Shown piece after piece: positions 1 to 8,450 of a stretch of DNA of 35,093 bases (positions within the stretch are counted from its first letter, which is position 1; each line of letters opens with the position of its first letter). Source of the stretch: Schoenoplectus triqueter (Eukaryota > Streptophyta > Magnoliopsida > Poales > Cyperaceae); the NCBI GenBank assembly GCA_964058805.1, contig CAXKVV010000443.1, positions 1-35,093 on the forward strand, written 5' to 3'. The notes below the pieces were generated by a model. It saw only the letters and a list, made by a program, of their open reading frames with translations, made no database searches and was not told where the DNA came from. Made by a program: the position numbers and the translations under genes.

Positions 1-96
1 ATCCCAAAAATATTAATAATTACTCCTTTTCCTATTATTCTTGTAAATAATTTTCTACATAGAGTTTAAGAAATAAAAATGGTAATAAAAAAATAT

Positions 97-112
97 AATA
101 ATAATAATAAGA

Positions 113-169
<57 letters not shown>
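97..169. repeat. (AAT)n microsatellite
   Basis: A nearly pure AAT tract with one interruption (GAAT) near position 111. It lies in the AT-rich middle of the LTR. A less perfect counterpart sits at about 9645-9720 in the copy at 4096-11452. The apparent poly-leucine reading frame on the minus strand is only this repeat. Confidence 0.95.
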
Positions 170-171
<2 letters not shown>

Positions 172-283
172 GTATCTTCATAATAATGGAAGATATTATA
201 TAATAGATTCTGTGCATTTTAGAAATGAATAAATATGCTCACATAAGGAGTGTAGAGCCACATGAGAATATTTGCACACATTA

Positions 284-828
284 GTCAAGACAAGAACATC
301 TTGACGTGAGGAGATTAAGGCTTTGATAGCAATATAAAGGAGGTACGTTGAGACAGGAATATCTTGACGTAGAATGATTAAGGCTTCGATAGCAATGTGA
401 AGAAGATACGTTGAGACAAGAACATCTTGACGTGAGGAGATTAAGGCTTTGATAGCAACAAGAGAAGATATGTCGAGACAAGAACATCTCGACACTTGAT
501 GAAGAATAATAAGATACGTTGAGACAAGAACATCCTAACGTAGAATGATTAAGGCTTCGATAGCAACATGAAGGAACATGTCGAGACAAGAACATCTTGA
601 CACTTGATGAAGAATAACCAGAGCTGCGATATTAACATGGAGATATATGTCGACTCTGAAGAAGAAGAACATTACGATGTCCTAGATAGGTGACATCTTA
701 ATGACTCGCTGCCATGAGCAAGTAACTCATGATTGAATACGCTCACACAAGGGGTGTAGGGCTACGTAGTAATTTTGCACAAGTAATGCAACATGTAGAA
801 TGATTAGTCGAGACAAGAACATCTCGAC
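284..828 (+). repeat. Hairpin array with 8-nt loop CAAGAACA
   Basis: Tandem units about 65 bp apart each contain a stem-loop with loop CAAGAACA or a close variant. Examples: 284-305 (GTCAAGA with TCTTGAC), 346-369 and 409-432 (CGTTGAGA with TCTTGACG, two G.T pairs), 472-493 (GTCGAGA with TCTCGAC), 579-602 (TGTCGAGA with TCTTGACA) and 807-828 (GTCGAGA with TCTCGAC). The same family recurs at about 9850-10172, 13137-13215 and 25223-25300. Two further hairpin types lie nearby: GATGTC/GACATC at 676-697 and CATGAG/CTCATG with loop CAAGTAA at 713-731. At 939-959 the latter becomes TCATGAA/TTCATGA with the same loop. Confidence 0.8.
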
Positions 829-1033
829 ACTCGTTGAAGAATGACCAAAGCTACGACATCAGCATGGAGAGATATGTCGATTTTGAAGAAGAAGAACATT
901 ACGATGTCCGAGCGAAGTGACATCTTAATGACTCGGTGTCATGAACAAGTAATTCATGACCATTTGAGCTGGCAAGACTGAACTCATCCGTCGACGAGTT
1001 TGTCTCCCGACTCATTTCCCGAGACTGTGAGAT

Positions 1034-1569
1034 TGAATCGGTCTGTTGGTAGATTCATCCACAAAACAGTGAATGTGAACCGTTCTGTAGGTAGGTTCCT
1101 TCACTTACACATGCCTCAATGTTGAACTGGCCCAGCGCTTCAGGTTTGACATTGTGTGCAACTGTGTTTCCTAGGTTTATGAATCGGCTTAGTGCTACGA
1201 ATTCATGATCTAGAAGATCGGTGAGAAGAAACACGTGGGCCATATCCACCCTTCTCCTGATTTACCAACCTCAAGATCAACCGGCTCAGTGCTTCGAGTT
1301 GTATTTTGTGTGATTGGTTGTTGACTAGTTAAGATTGAACCGGTCTGTTTGTAGGTTTATCTTCTAGATCAACGGAGGTCGAGTCGGTCTGTATGTAGAC
1401 TCACCTCAAGCCCCCTATGAAGAGATTAACCTGGTCTGTTGGTAAGGTTACATCTCGAGGTGGCATGGACTGAACCGATCTGTTTGTAGGTTCGTCCCCA
1501 TAGGACAAAACCGATCTGTTTGTAGGTTTGTCTTCCATAGATTGAACCGATCTGTTTGTAGGTTCATCT
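1034..1569 (+). repeat. Hairpin array with 12-nt and 16-nt conserved loops
   Basis: Eight stem-loops share a 12-nt loop, G[GTA]TCTGT[TA][GT]GTA. They are at 1034-1057, 1069-1104, 1331-1363, 1375-1407, 1422-1456, 1467-1497, 1503-1533 and 1539-1569. Their inner stems are GAATC/GATTC, GAACC/GGTTC, GAACC/GGTTT, GAGTC/GACTC, AACCT/AGGTT, GAACC/GGTTC, AAACC/GGTTT and GAACC/GGTTC. All but the first continue past a bulge into an outer helix of 3-5 bp. Three others at 1117-1154, 1179-1206 and 1278-1301 share a 16-nt loop around GGCYYAGYGCT. The array is repeated at 2018-2555, about 10596-11135, 13650-14435 and 25740-26524. Confidence 0.85.
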
Positions 1570-1687
1570 TCCGTAGATCCCTTTTTATAAACTTAGACGA
1601 CCACTTGACCATCTTTTAACTATACTATTTGCTTCTCTCTTTCAAAGATCCAGAGGTGCCTCGAGGTTCGTAGCCCAGGGTAATTAA

Positions 1688-1709
1688 CGGTGGGGGCTTG
1701 CGCCCACCG
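1688..1709 (+). repeat. GC-rich terminal hairpin of the LTR
   Basis: CGGTGGG at 1688-1694 pairs with CCCACCG at 1703-1709 around a small G/C-rich loop. The same hairpin is found about 170-180 bp before the right terminus in every copy that reaches that end. Confidence 0.6.
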
Positions 1710-1885
1710 GAATCTACAAGAACTCACAATCACTAAAAACCCCCTGAATGTGCATCCAAATATCTCTTAACGGCAGAATCGGCCGACACCCATCAGATGC
1801 ACGCTCGGGAGGGATCTCCGTGTCCTTCTTCCGCAGAACCCATCGCCCGGCGGCGGTGCGGCGGCGCGCGAAAAAGGGTCGCACA

Positions 1886-2872
1886 CGATGTCCGAGCGAA
1901 GTGACATCTTAATGACTCGGTGTCATGAACAAGTAATTCATGACCATTTGAGCTGGCAAGACTGAACTCGTCCGTCAATGGGTTTGTCTCCCGGCTCATT
2001 TCCCGAGAATGTGAGATTGAATCGGTCTGTTGGTAGATTCATCCACAAAACAGTGAATGTGAACCGTTCTGTAGGTAGGTTCCTTCACTTACACATGCCT
2101 CAATGTTGAACTGGCCCAGCGCTTCAGGTTTGACATTGTGTGCAATTGTGTTTCCTAGGTTTATGAATCGGCTTAGTGCTACGAATTCATGATCTAGAAG
2201 ATCGGTGAGAAGAAATACGTGGGCCATATCCACCCTTCTCCTGATTCACCAACCTCAAGATCAACCGGCTCAGTGCTTCGAGTTGTATTTTGTGTGATTG
2301 GTTGTTGACTAGTTAAGATTGAACCGGTCTGTTTGTAGGTTTATCTTCTAGATCAACGGAGGTCGAGTTGGTCTGTATGTAGACTCACCTCAAGCCCCCT
2401 ATGAAGAGATTAACCTGGTCTGTTGGTAAGGTTACATCTCGAGGTGGCATGGACTGAACCGGTCTGTTTGTAGGTTCATCCCCCATAGGATAAAACCGAT
2501 CTGTTTGTAGGTTTTGTCTTCCCTAGATTGAACCGATCTGTTTGTAGGTTCATCTTCCGTAGATCCCTTTTTATAAACTTAGACGACCACTTGCCCATCT
2601 CTTAACTATACTATTTGCTTCTCTCTTTCAAAGATCCAGAGGTGCCTCGAGGTTCGTAGCCCAGGGTAATTAACGGTGGGGGCTTGCGCCCACCGGAATC
2701 TACAAGAACTCACAATCACTAAAAAACCCCCTGAATGTGCATCCAAATATCTCTAAACGGCAGAATCGGCCGACACCCTTCAGATGCACGCTCGGGAGGG
2801 ATCTCCGTGTCCTTCTTCCGCAGAAGCCATCGCCCGGCGGCGGTGCGGCGGCGCGCGAAAAAGGGTCGCACA
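1886..2872 (+). repeat. LTR segment L2, tandem copy of the LTR right end
   Basis: This is a near-identical repeat of 902-1885, starting at CGATGTCC and ending with GGGTCGCACA. Its left boundary follows the exact right terminus of L1. It could be a tandem duplication, or a host LTR in which L1 is nested with CGATG as a possible 5-bp duplication; the left flank is outside the window. Its right terminus directly abuts the PMD gene segment. Confidence 0.8.
2018..2555 (+). repeat. Hairpin array (copy in L2)
   Basis: A second copy of the covarying stem-loop array, starting with TGAATC/GATTCA around a 12-nt loop and ending with the AGA-TGAACC/GGTTCA-TCT hairpin. It has the same number and order of hairpins as 1034-1569, with a few base changes. 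Confidence 0.8.
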
Positions 2873-3819
2873 GGTAGACGATCTCGTAGCGTGACCGCCA
2901 TGCCGGGATCATATGAGCCAGACCAATGCAAATGGAGCCATCCGCTAATCAGATGCCACGGGATCAGCTCCTGGCACTGTGAAGGACTACGAGATGAAGT
3001 CAGACCGCGGAGGCACCTATAAATGTTGGCCAGTACAGGCACGGCCAAAGAAATTCTGTCGCCACGCGCGATCAGGCTCGCCATAACGAACACCGAAGGT
3101 CGAATGGTGTATGTGGGGGAGCTAGGTAATAAGAAATAGCAGATCCACCAAGAGATGAAAGCTGTCAAATAAGTCTCCCGATCCACGACATGTGAACACA
3201 GGGTATCCTGAGATGGGATAGGGCCGTCGTGATGAATCTCGAGCCGACCTGTACCAAATGGATCTCTGGTGGAAGCCAGACCCGTAGGGCGAGTGTGGAC
3301 CTGATCGGTGAAATAGGCGATCCAATGTCTGAACGGAACTCCGGGATGCCCCCTCCGTAAATGATGATAAATCTCATAAATCCTATGCAAAGAAGGCGGG
3401 AATCGAGTGAAGTCCCCCGAGTCAGCGGGTGAGACCATGAACTCGTCATAGAAATGGCCGAAGATCGGCAGCCCGGTCAACTGCTGTATCTCTAGGAGGG
3501 TCGGAGTCAGCTCCCGATCGTCGATGAACAGAGTGTTGGTAGAATAGTTCCACCTCTCACAAAAGGCCCGTAGCCAGGGTGTGTCGATATGATAATGAAA
3601 CATCGACAAGAAAACCGAGTCATATATCCCGGCTCGCCTGAGCAGAGTCCCCTCCCGCATGAGCACATACCGGGTCCACTCTAGCTGATATCCATGGCAC
3701 TCCAAAGGAGTGATGAAGGGAGCAGTAGTCCATCTGTGAGCCTCCCCGTCAATAATCTCCTTGCCCAGGAGATGTGTCAAAGGAGCCGTAGAGGCAACGC
3801 CTAGAGGCTGAAGGGGCAT
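2719..3819 (-). CDS. Plant mobile domain (PMD, aminotransferase-like) protein, 3' end replaced by LTR sequence
   Basis: This open frame of 366 residues resembles the plant mobile domain family (MAIL/MAIN-related, often carried by retrotransposons and Mutator-like elements). Visible signatures are AGIYDSVFL (about residues 63-71), WLRAFCERWNYSTNTLF (about 83-99), ELTPTLLEIQQLTGLPIFG (about 103-121) and the hydrophobic stretch SWWICYFLLP followed by SVFVMASLIARGD. ATG at 3819 is the first in-frame start after a TGA at 3883-3885. Domain homology stops near residue 315, at the LTR terminus (2872). The last 50 or so residues are read from LTR sequence and are not part of the family. It is probably a truncated mobile gene. 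Its activity is unknown, and no catalytic residues can be assigned. Confidence 0.75.
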   Translation of the reverse strand: MPLQPLGVASTAPLTHLLGKEIIDGEAHRWTTAPFITPLECHGYQLEWTRYVLMREGTLLRRAGIYDSVFLSMFHYHIDTPWLRAFCERWNYSTNTLFIDDRELTPTLLEIQQLTGLPIFGHFYDEFMVSPADSGDFTRFPPSLHRIYEIYHHLRRGHPGVPFRHWIAYFTDQVHTRPTGLASTRDPFGTGRLEIHHDGPIPSQDTLCSHVVDRETYLTAFISWWICYFLLPSSPTYTIRPSVFVMASLIARGDRISLAVPVLANIYRCLRGLTSSRSPSQCQELIPWHLISGWLHLHWSGSYDPGMAVTLRDRLPVRPFFARRRTAAGRWLLRKKDTEIPPERASEGCRPILPFRDIWMHIQGVF

Positions 3820-3882
3820 GATGTCATGAGGCTGATCATCCCTGAAGAATAAACCGCCGCCTCGCGGGTAGACAGGAGTCGC

Positions 3883-4071
3883 TCAGATGGCTGAGACGAG
3901 AGGAGTCCAATCGCTAGGATCCTCGTAAAAAGAATAATAATGACTCAAGGGGCGACGCGGAATGGCGTCATGAGATGAAACTACAATACCCGAAGAAGAG
4001 AAGACGTCATGAGAAATGAAATGATGAATAATAAGGAATAATGCACCAAGACAAGCCTTTCGAGTATTCAA
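3883..4071 (-). pseudogene. Possible N-terminal extension of the PMD gene, cut off by TGA
   Basis: This frame is the same as that of the PMD gene and ends at a single TGA (3883-3885), after which the frame is open into the PMD start. It reads plausibly as protein (for example YSFYEDPSDWTPLVSA) and has no normal ATG; the first codons continue to the LTR boundary at 4095. A CGA-to-TGA change is one explanation for the stop. It may be the missing N-terminus or merely a leader. Confidence 0.4.
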
Positions 4072-4289
4072 GACTCGTCTTGGTGGGTGGCTCTTTGTTT
4101 ACCCTTGAAAAATTTCAAAGATGAGTAGATGAATAAATGAAATAAACTGATGATTAATGATGAATCATAAGAAAGGGGGAGAAGAGAGAGAGGGGTGGAA
4201 AGGTGGCCCACTGATCAGGAGAGGTCGCCGCCTAACCCCGGAACAAATCCATTAGTCCCACAATGGAATGCTGAGCGCAAAGTGAAGAG

Positions 4290-4297
4290 TATAAATA
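4290..4297 (+). promoter_or_regulatory. TATA box candidate 1 in LTR A
   Basis: TATAAATA followed by a C-rich stretch about 195 bp from the LTR left end, conserved at 33916-33923 in the right-edge copy. The position and orientation would suit a U3 promoter in + orientation. This part is absent from the solo LTR at 21004-26842. Confidence 0.45.
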
Positions 4298-4326
4298 CCC
4301 CGCTATTCTCTATCCACTCAGCATGA

Positions 4327-4374
4327 GTGACAGCCAAGAAGATCGAGGGAGAGAGGAGACCTCTTGGGTGTCAC
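4327..4374 (+). repeat. Large hairpin with GGGAGAGAG loop, version 1
   Basis: GTGACA-g-CCAAGA (4327-4339) pairs with TCTTGG-g-TGTCAC (4362-4374), with partial pairing inside and a purine-rich loop. It is the paralogue of 4570-4622, which has an unrelated stem sequence but a similar loop and similar flanks. It is preserved in the right-edge copy. Confidence 0.75.
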
Positions 4375-4535
4375 CATGTGATTATATCTTTTCTGACAAG
4401 TGGGACCCACATGGCAGTCCCTTATGAGCAGCTCCAATGACATGGACCTAGCCTATTTTGCTAAGAAAGCTAACCAACCCGGAACAGAGGTTAAGCATTA
4501 ATCCCACAATGAAATAATAGGGTGAATGACGAGGA

Positions 4536-4543
4536 TATAAATA
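4536..4543 (+). promoter_or_regulatory. TATA box candidate 2 in LTR A
   Basis: A second TATAAATA with the same downstream CCCC context, in the diverged tandem repeat of the 4200-4440 unit. Both units carry TATA box, hairpin and the conserved GACAAGTGGGACCCAC tail in the same order. Confidence 0.45.
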
Positions 4544-4569
4544 CCCCACCACCTCCTACTCATTCGAGG

Positions 4570-4622
4570 TGGCTGACCCTCGGGAGATTTAGGAGAGAGA
4601 AAATCTCCTGATGGGTCAGCCA
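4570..4622 (+). repeat. Large hairpin with GGAGAGAG loop, version 2
   Basis: TGGCTGACCC (4570-4579) pairs perfectly with GGGTCAGCCA (4613-4622). GGAGATTT (4583-4590) pairs perfectly with AAATCTCC (4601-4608). The loop is AGGAGAGAGA. It makes 18 bp in total with one small internal loop, and is the strongest single hairpin in the window. It is preserved at about 34197-34249. Confidence 0.85.
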
Positions 4623-4928
4623 TTTGATTACATTTTCTCTGACAAGTGGGACCCACCTGACAGTCCCTTGTAGATGAATCTAACAACATAGCCTATCTGA
4701 TGAGTCACCCATGTGACCATTTTCACTGACAGGTGGACCCCACACCTCAGTGACCTATTGAAGGAGTCAGAATTGAACCCTAAAAATCTGCCTTTGGAGC
4801 TAACCCTAGAAAGGAGCTGAAGCAGTATAATCCCTATGCTACATGAAATGATGTCAATGCCAAGCTAGCATTTTGATGCAACTAGTCATGAGAAATTTCA
4901 AATGTGATTTTGCTTTCAAGGCTGACCT

Positions 4929-5126
4929 GGTGCCAAAGCTGCGAGCAACCACCTAACCATGCTTTGATTTGTGTCAATTACTGATAAGTAGTCAGTTCTT
5001 TGACCAAGTCACCCTCATGTTAAGGGATTGAAAGTCAATTTCACAAGACTGATCAGGTGCCAAAGCTGGGAGCAACCACCTGATCAAGTCTAGATTTGTA
5101 TTAATTGCTGATAAGTAGTCAGCATT
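4929..5126 (+). repeat. Two-unit repeat with paired hairpins (loops CCAAAGCTG... and TAAGTAG)
   Basis: Two diverged units of about 120 bp each contain two hairpins. In unit 2, GACT-GATCAGGTG (5047-5059) pairs with CACCTGATC-a-AGTC (5077-5090) around a 17-nt loop; in unit 1 only GGTG/CACC (4929-4953) remains, with nearly the same loop. Loop TAAGTAG is closed by ACTGA/TCAGT (4980-4996) in unit 1 and by AAT-t-GCTGA/TCAGC-ATT (5103-5126) in unit 2. The same region is present at about 21175-21385 and 34550-34755. Confidence 0.7.
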
Positions 5127-5558
5127 TGATCAAATCAAGCCCTAATGGATATCAATATAAGTCTAATTGGTATTTAGTTAGGGTGGTTTCTGCAAGAGAG
5201 AGATAATTGGCAGAGACATTGAGCTACAAATGAGATCAGGGATTAATTCATAAGGAATAATAGGGTTTTATGGATAAAAGAATTTTTTAATTCAGAGAGG
5301 CAAGGGCAAAAATGGGATTAAAAATTACAGGGATGATTATCATGATTTTAGGGATTTTTGGTGAAATTTTCATGATTTTTGGATGAGTGGAGCTATTAAA
5401 ATAAATTCAGGGAAAATAAAAACAGAATAAATGGATTAATCAAAGGCTGAGATTTGATCAGAGCAACTCTGGGTGCAAATTGGGGATGATAACAGCTCTG
5501 GGTACAAACTGGGTACAAGAAACACAGGAGGCATAAAATAATCGAAGAGAGAGGGTGT

Positions 5559-5821
5559 GCCACGTGGCAGCCTCTCATTGGGCCATGTCAGCAAATGGGC
5601 CCCACCCTGGTATGAGTCACTGACAGGTGGGCCCACCTCAGTGCCACGTGGCAGACAGCCAGTGGGCCACCTCACCACCCTGGTGCCACATGGCACCACA
5701 CCAGTGGTCCACTACACTCCCTCTGTGCCACACGGCACAACCAGAGGAGGCCACCTCACCCTTCACATGCCACATGGCAGCCTTGTAACAATACACCTCA
5801 CTCCCCATGTGCCACATGGCA
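5559..5821 (+). repeat. Cluster of G-box-like palindromes
   Basis: Six palindromes centred on GCCAC(G/A)(T/C)GGC occur with about 42-bp spacing in the later part: 5559-5568, 5643-5652, 5681-5698, 5724-5739, 5768-5779 and 5810-5821. The first two contain CACGTG, the core G-box bound by plant bZIP/bHLH factors. The flanking arms differ but stay complementary (TGGTGCC/GGCACCA, TGTGCC/GGCACA). The block is missing from the solo LTR copy, so it is an indel between subfamilies. Confidence 0.7.
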
Positions 5822-5869
5822 GCATAGTAATGACACACCTCAGCAGACTACACCACACCTATTAACACA

Positions 5870-8450
5870 TGGCTACATGCTATTGGTCCAACTAGGCAGC
5901 ATAGGCCCCACAGGTGACAAATGGCGCTACATTACAGAGCCACCTCAGCATGGATTAAATACTATGGCAGATGATTAATGGGGTAATTAGACAAATGGAC
6001 CTATCAGATTGCACCAAGTCAGATCCATTATACTTAAGCAGGCTGTTAATCAAGTCGCAATTTAATCCTATGGGCCTAGACTCAGCTACTTACAGATGGA
6101 GCCCATATGTCAGGTCCATGAGAGTATAGCGCACATTAGCAAGTATGCACCATGTCTATACGCATTCACAGTCAGAAATTTAAATCGAGCAAAGAACAAA
6201 GTGTGTACCTGGTCCATGCGTCTCCTCTCTCTGACTGCCCCTTGCTTGATGCATCGGTTCACACACGCCAGGCGCATCCGACCCTCCTTCATCCCAGCTT
6301 CGTCTCCCTCTCTTCCTCTTTCTTCCGCCCGAGATCAATGGAGGCGCCATTGTTGGAAGCGAGTGCTACACAGTCTTTTGCTTCAATTCCTTTTCACAGG
6401 AGCCTCTAAGCACTCACACAATATCATTCAAGCAATCAGTTGAGAAAATTAGCAGAAGAAGAGAGAGAAATCGACAGAAGGAGTTGATCGGCTTAAAAAT
6501 GGAAATTACCTTTATAAATGTTTATAAGTCCAATTGATTATGCAAGAACACTCCTTTTACCCACACGATGCTAAGGCAAGTATAAAAGTGACTATTGGAA
6601 GCCTCTAGGTCGATGTTCCACCGATCCACAAACCGGTCATGGGCATTGGTGCTTGAACTCAGTGGAATAATGCTCAATTGTCTAGGCAGGGATGCTAGAT
6701 CGACTCCAGGGGGTAAGGAGAGATTGAACAAGCTGTCAATTGGAAGAATAGATGAAAGAAAGGTGATGGTTGAATGGATAGGCCGAGTATGGAGCTTGGG
6801 TGAAGAAAGGAGCTTTCAGTTGATCAATTGAGATTAGAAAGCATTTGGAGAATATATAGGGAGTGTTTCAAAGCTGTTCAAACGAGTAGAATGTTCTAGA
6901 AAGGTCCAGAAATATAAGGAAGCCGATTGATGCAAAAGAGTGGCAAAAGAGTAATAAAATGAAGAACTTAACTAACTCTGAAACGGCCATATTGACTCAA
7001 GGCAGTGAGTTGATTCAGAGAAACACAAAGAGATCCTGACCATTGGGTGAGATGCAATGAAAGGTGGAGATCAATTGCAAGGGTGCAATCCGGCTATTAA
7101 TCAATCCACCAATCACAATTGAGCTCCTAATCTATATAAACCTCAATTCTGGCAATAGAGAGGGGGCAATAGAGAGAGGTGCATTAGGAATCAACAGAGA
7201 AAGAGAGTGAAAAGAGAGAGGATTCTAAGGCAAGAAAGGAAGAGAGAAGAGAGTGATTGTTTGCAACCCGAATTCATTCAGTCAAAACAAGTTTGAATCT
7301 TGATTAGTCCCTCACTCAGCTCAAGAAGCACCAAGAGATAGGTAATTGTTGTCAATTGTGTGATTAATAGAAAGATTAATACAAATAATAGACAATTTGC
7401 TGAATTCTTTGAATTTCTTTGCCATTTATCGATTTTGTTGCTTTCTTTTGCTTTCTGTTCTTGCTTTTAGTATCTTTGTTACCTCTGATATCAATTATAA
7501 TAAGAGTGAATGAGATAGAAGTCGGTTGAAGGGTTTTTGTAACTCTCCCGAATACTGTTCAAGAAATGAATTGATTATTCTTGCAATTGTGACTAGTTGA
7601 AGGGTTTGTGTAACCCTCCTAATCTGATTGCGAGTTTGAACACTCAAATAGGCGATGATTGATTGAAATTCATAGCAAGATTGATGAATTGATCGAATTA
7701 TATACCCATCGCCTCCTGTTCTTGGATACAGTAACATGAAATTGGCTTTGAATCCGTGCTAAGGTCATGAAATGAGGTAAATGAAGCTGTAGTATAAAGT
7801 ATATAATGCATAAGAGCTGTGAACAAGGGTTGAGTGTTCAAAATCGCGATCAATTCCATAACTGGTACCAGACTGTATTGATTATCCTTGAATTCCCATG
7901 GTGAATCCAGTTAATTGCTTAAAGATGATTGGTAAACATATTGACTACATCAAGGCGATGAAGAATATTGCAAGAATTGCAAGAGTTAACGTTCAATTTG
8001 ATCGATAAACCCACTTAATTCAATTCGGTACCGGATTACATAACTGTACCAAATCGGTACAGTCATTCCCTATCACCCGCTGCATAGATCTTCGATCAGG
8101 TAACACCATTGCACTCCACCCATCGAGACGACGCTGAGGTCGCCGGCCGATCATTAATCGGAATTCTCGATCACCGGAAACCACCACCTAGCACGAATCC
8201 TGATGATGGGATAAGTCAGAAGCTTAGCAGGATCATCTCGCACGAATACTAAAGCACCTACCAATCTTGAAGATTCTTTAATGGGTGAGATCCATCAAGA
8301 GTTCGGAAATTTAAACGGGAAAAGGATCTGGGCCGTAGATCCATTAAACACGTATCTCAAGCGAATCTGGCGGCCCAAATAAGAATAGAGTTAAATGAAA
8401 GATAGGCGCAGATCTTGATACAGATCTGACGGCCCAGATTAGGCCCATTA
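5870..8450. other. Middle of LTR A, low-complexity non-coding sequence
   Basis: No gene is supported here. The stretch has pyrimidine-rich patches (around 6210-6330), purine-rich patches (7160-7250) and a short duplicated motif (GTTGAAGGGTTT at about 7524 and 7600). Diverged counterparts lie at about 22020-24400 in the solo LTR. Confidence 0.6.

Larger units (their letters stand above)
1..1885 (+). repeat. Long LTR copy L1, right-hand part, cut by window start
   Basis: This segment matches about 9545-11452 of the full copy at 4096-11452 from end to end. It runs from the AT-rich middle of the LTR, through the hairpin arrays, to the terminal motif GGGTCGCACA. The left terminus lies outside the window. 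It has 12-nt loops in its hairpins, as in the copies ending at 2872 and 11452, so it belongs to that subfamily. The + orientation is inferred from the better-supported copies. Immediately after the terminus the sequence jumps to an internal LTR position (1886). Confidence 0.8.

Noticed and set aside
35..217. Poly-leucine frame
   Set aside because: A direct translation of the AAT microsatellite.
284..828. CRISPR-like pattern of conserved and variable segments
   Set aside because: The conserved parts are hairpin loops and the variable parts are stem arms. The spacing is irregular, no cas genes are present, and the DNA is clearly from a plant nucleus.
1055..1249. Conserved 64-residue minus-strand frame found in several LTR copies (also 2039, 10620)
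   Set aside because: It overlaps the hairpin domain and is conserved because the LTR copies are similar. In copies with 11-nt loops the frame shifts, so coding selection is not supported.
5557..5865. 102-residue frame rich in PHGTT/HL repeats
   Set aside because: It is a translation of the G-box palindrome array, and similar frames exist on the other strand.
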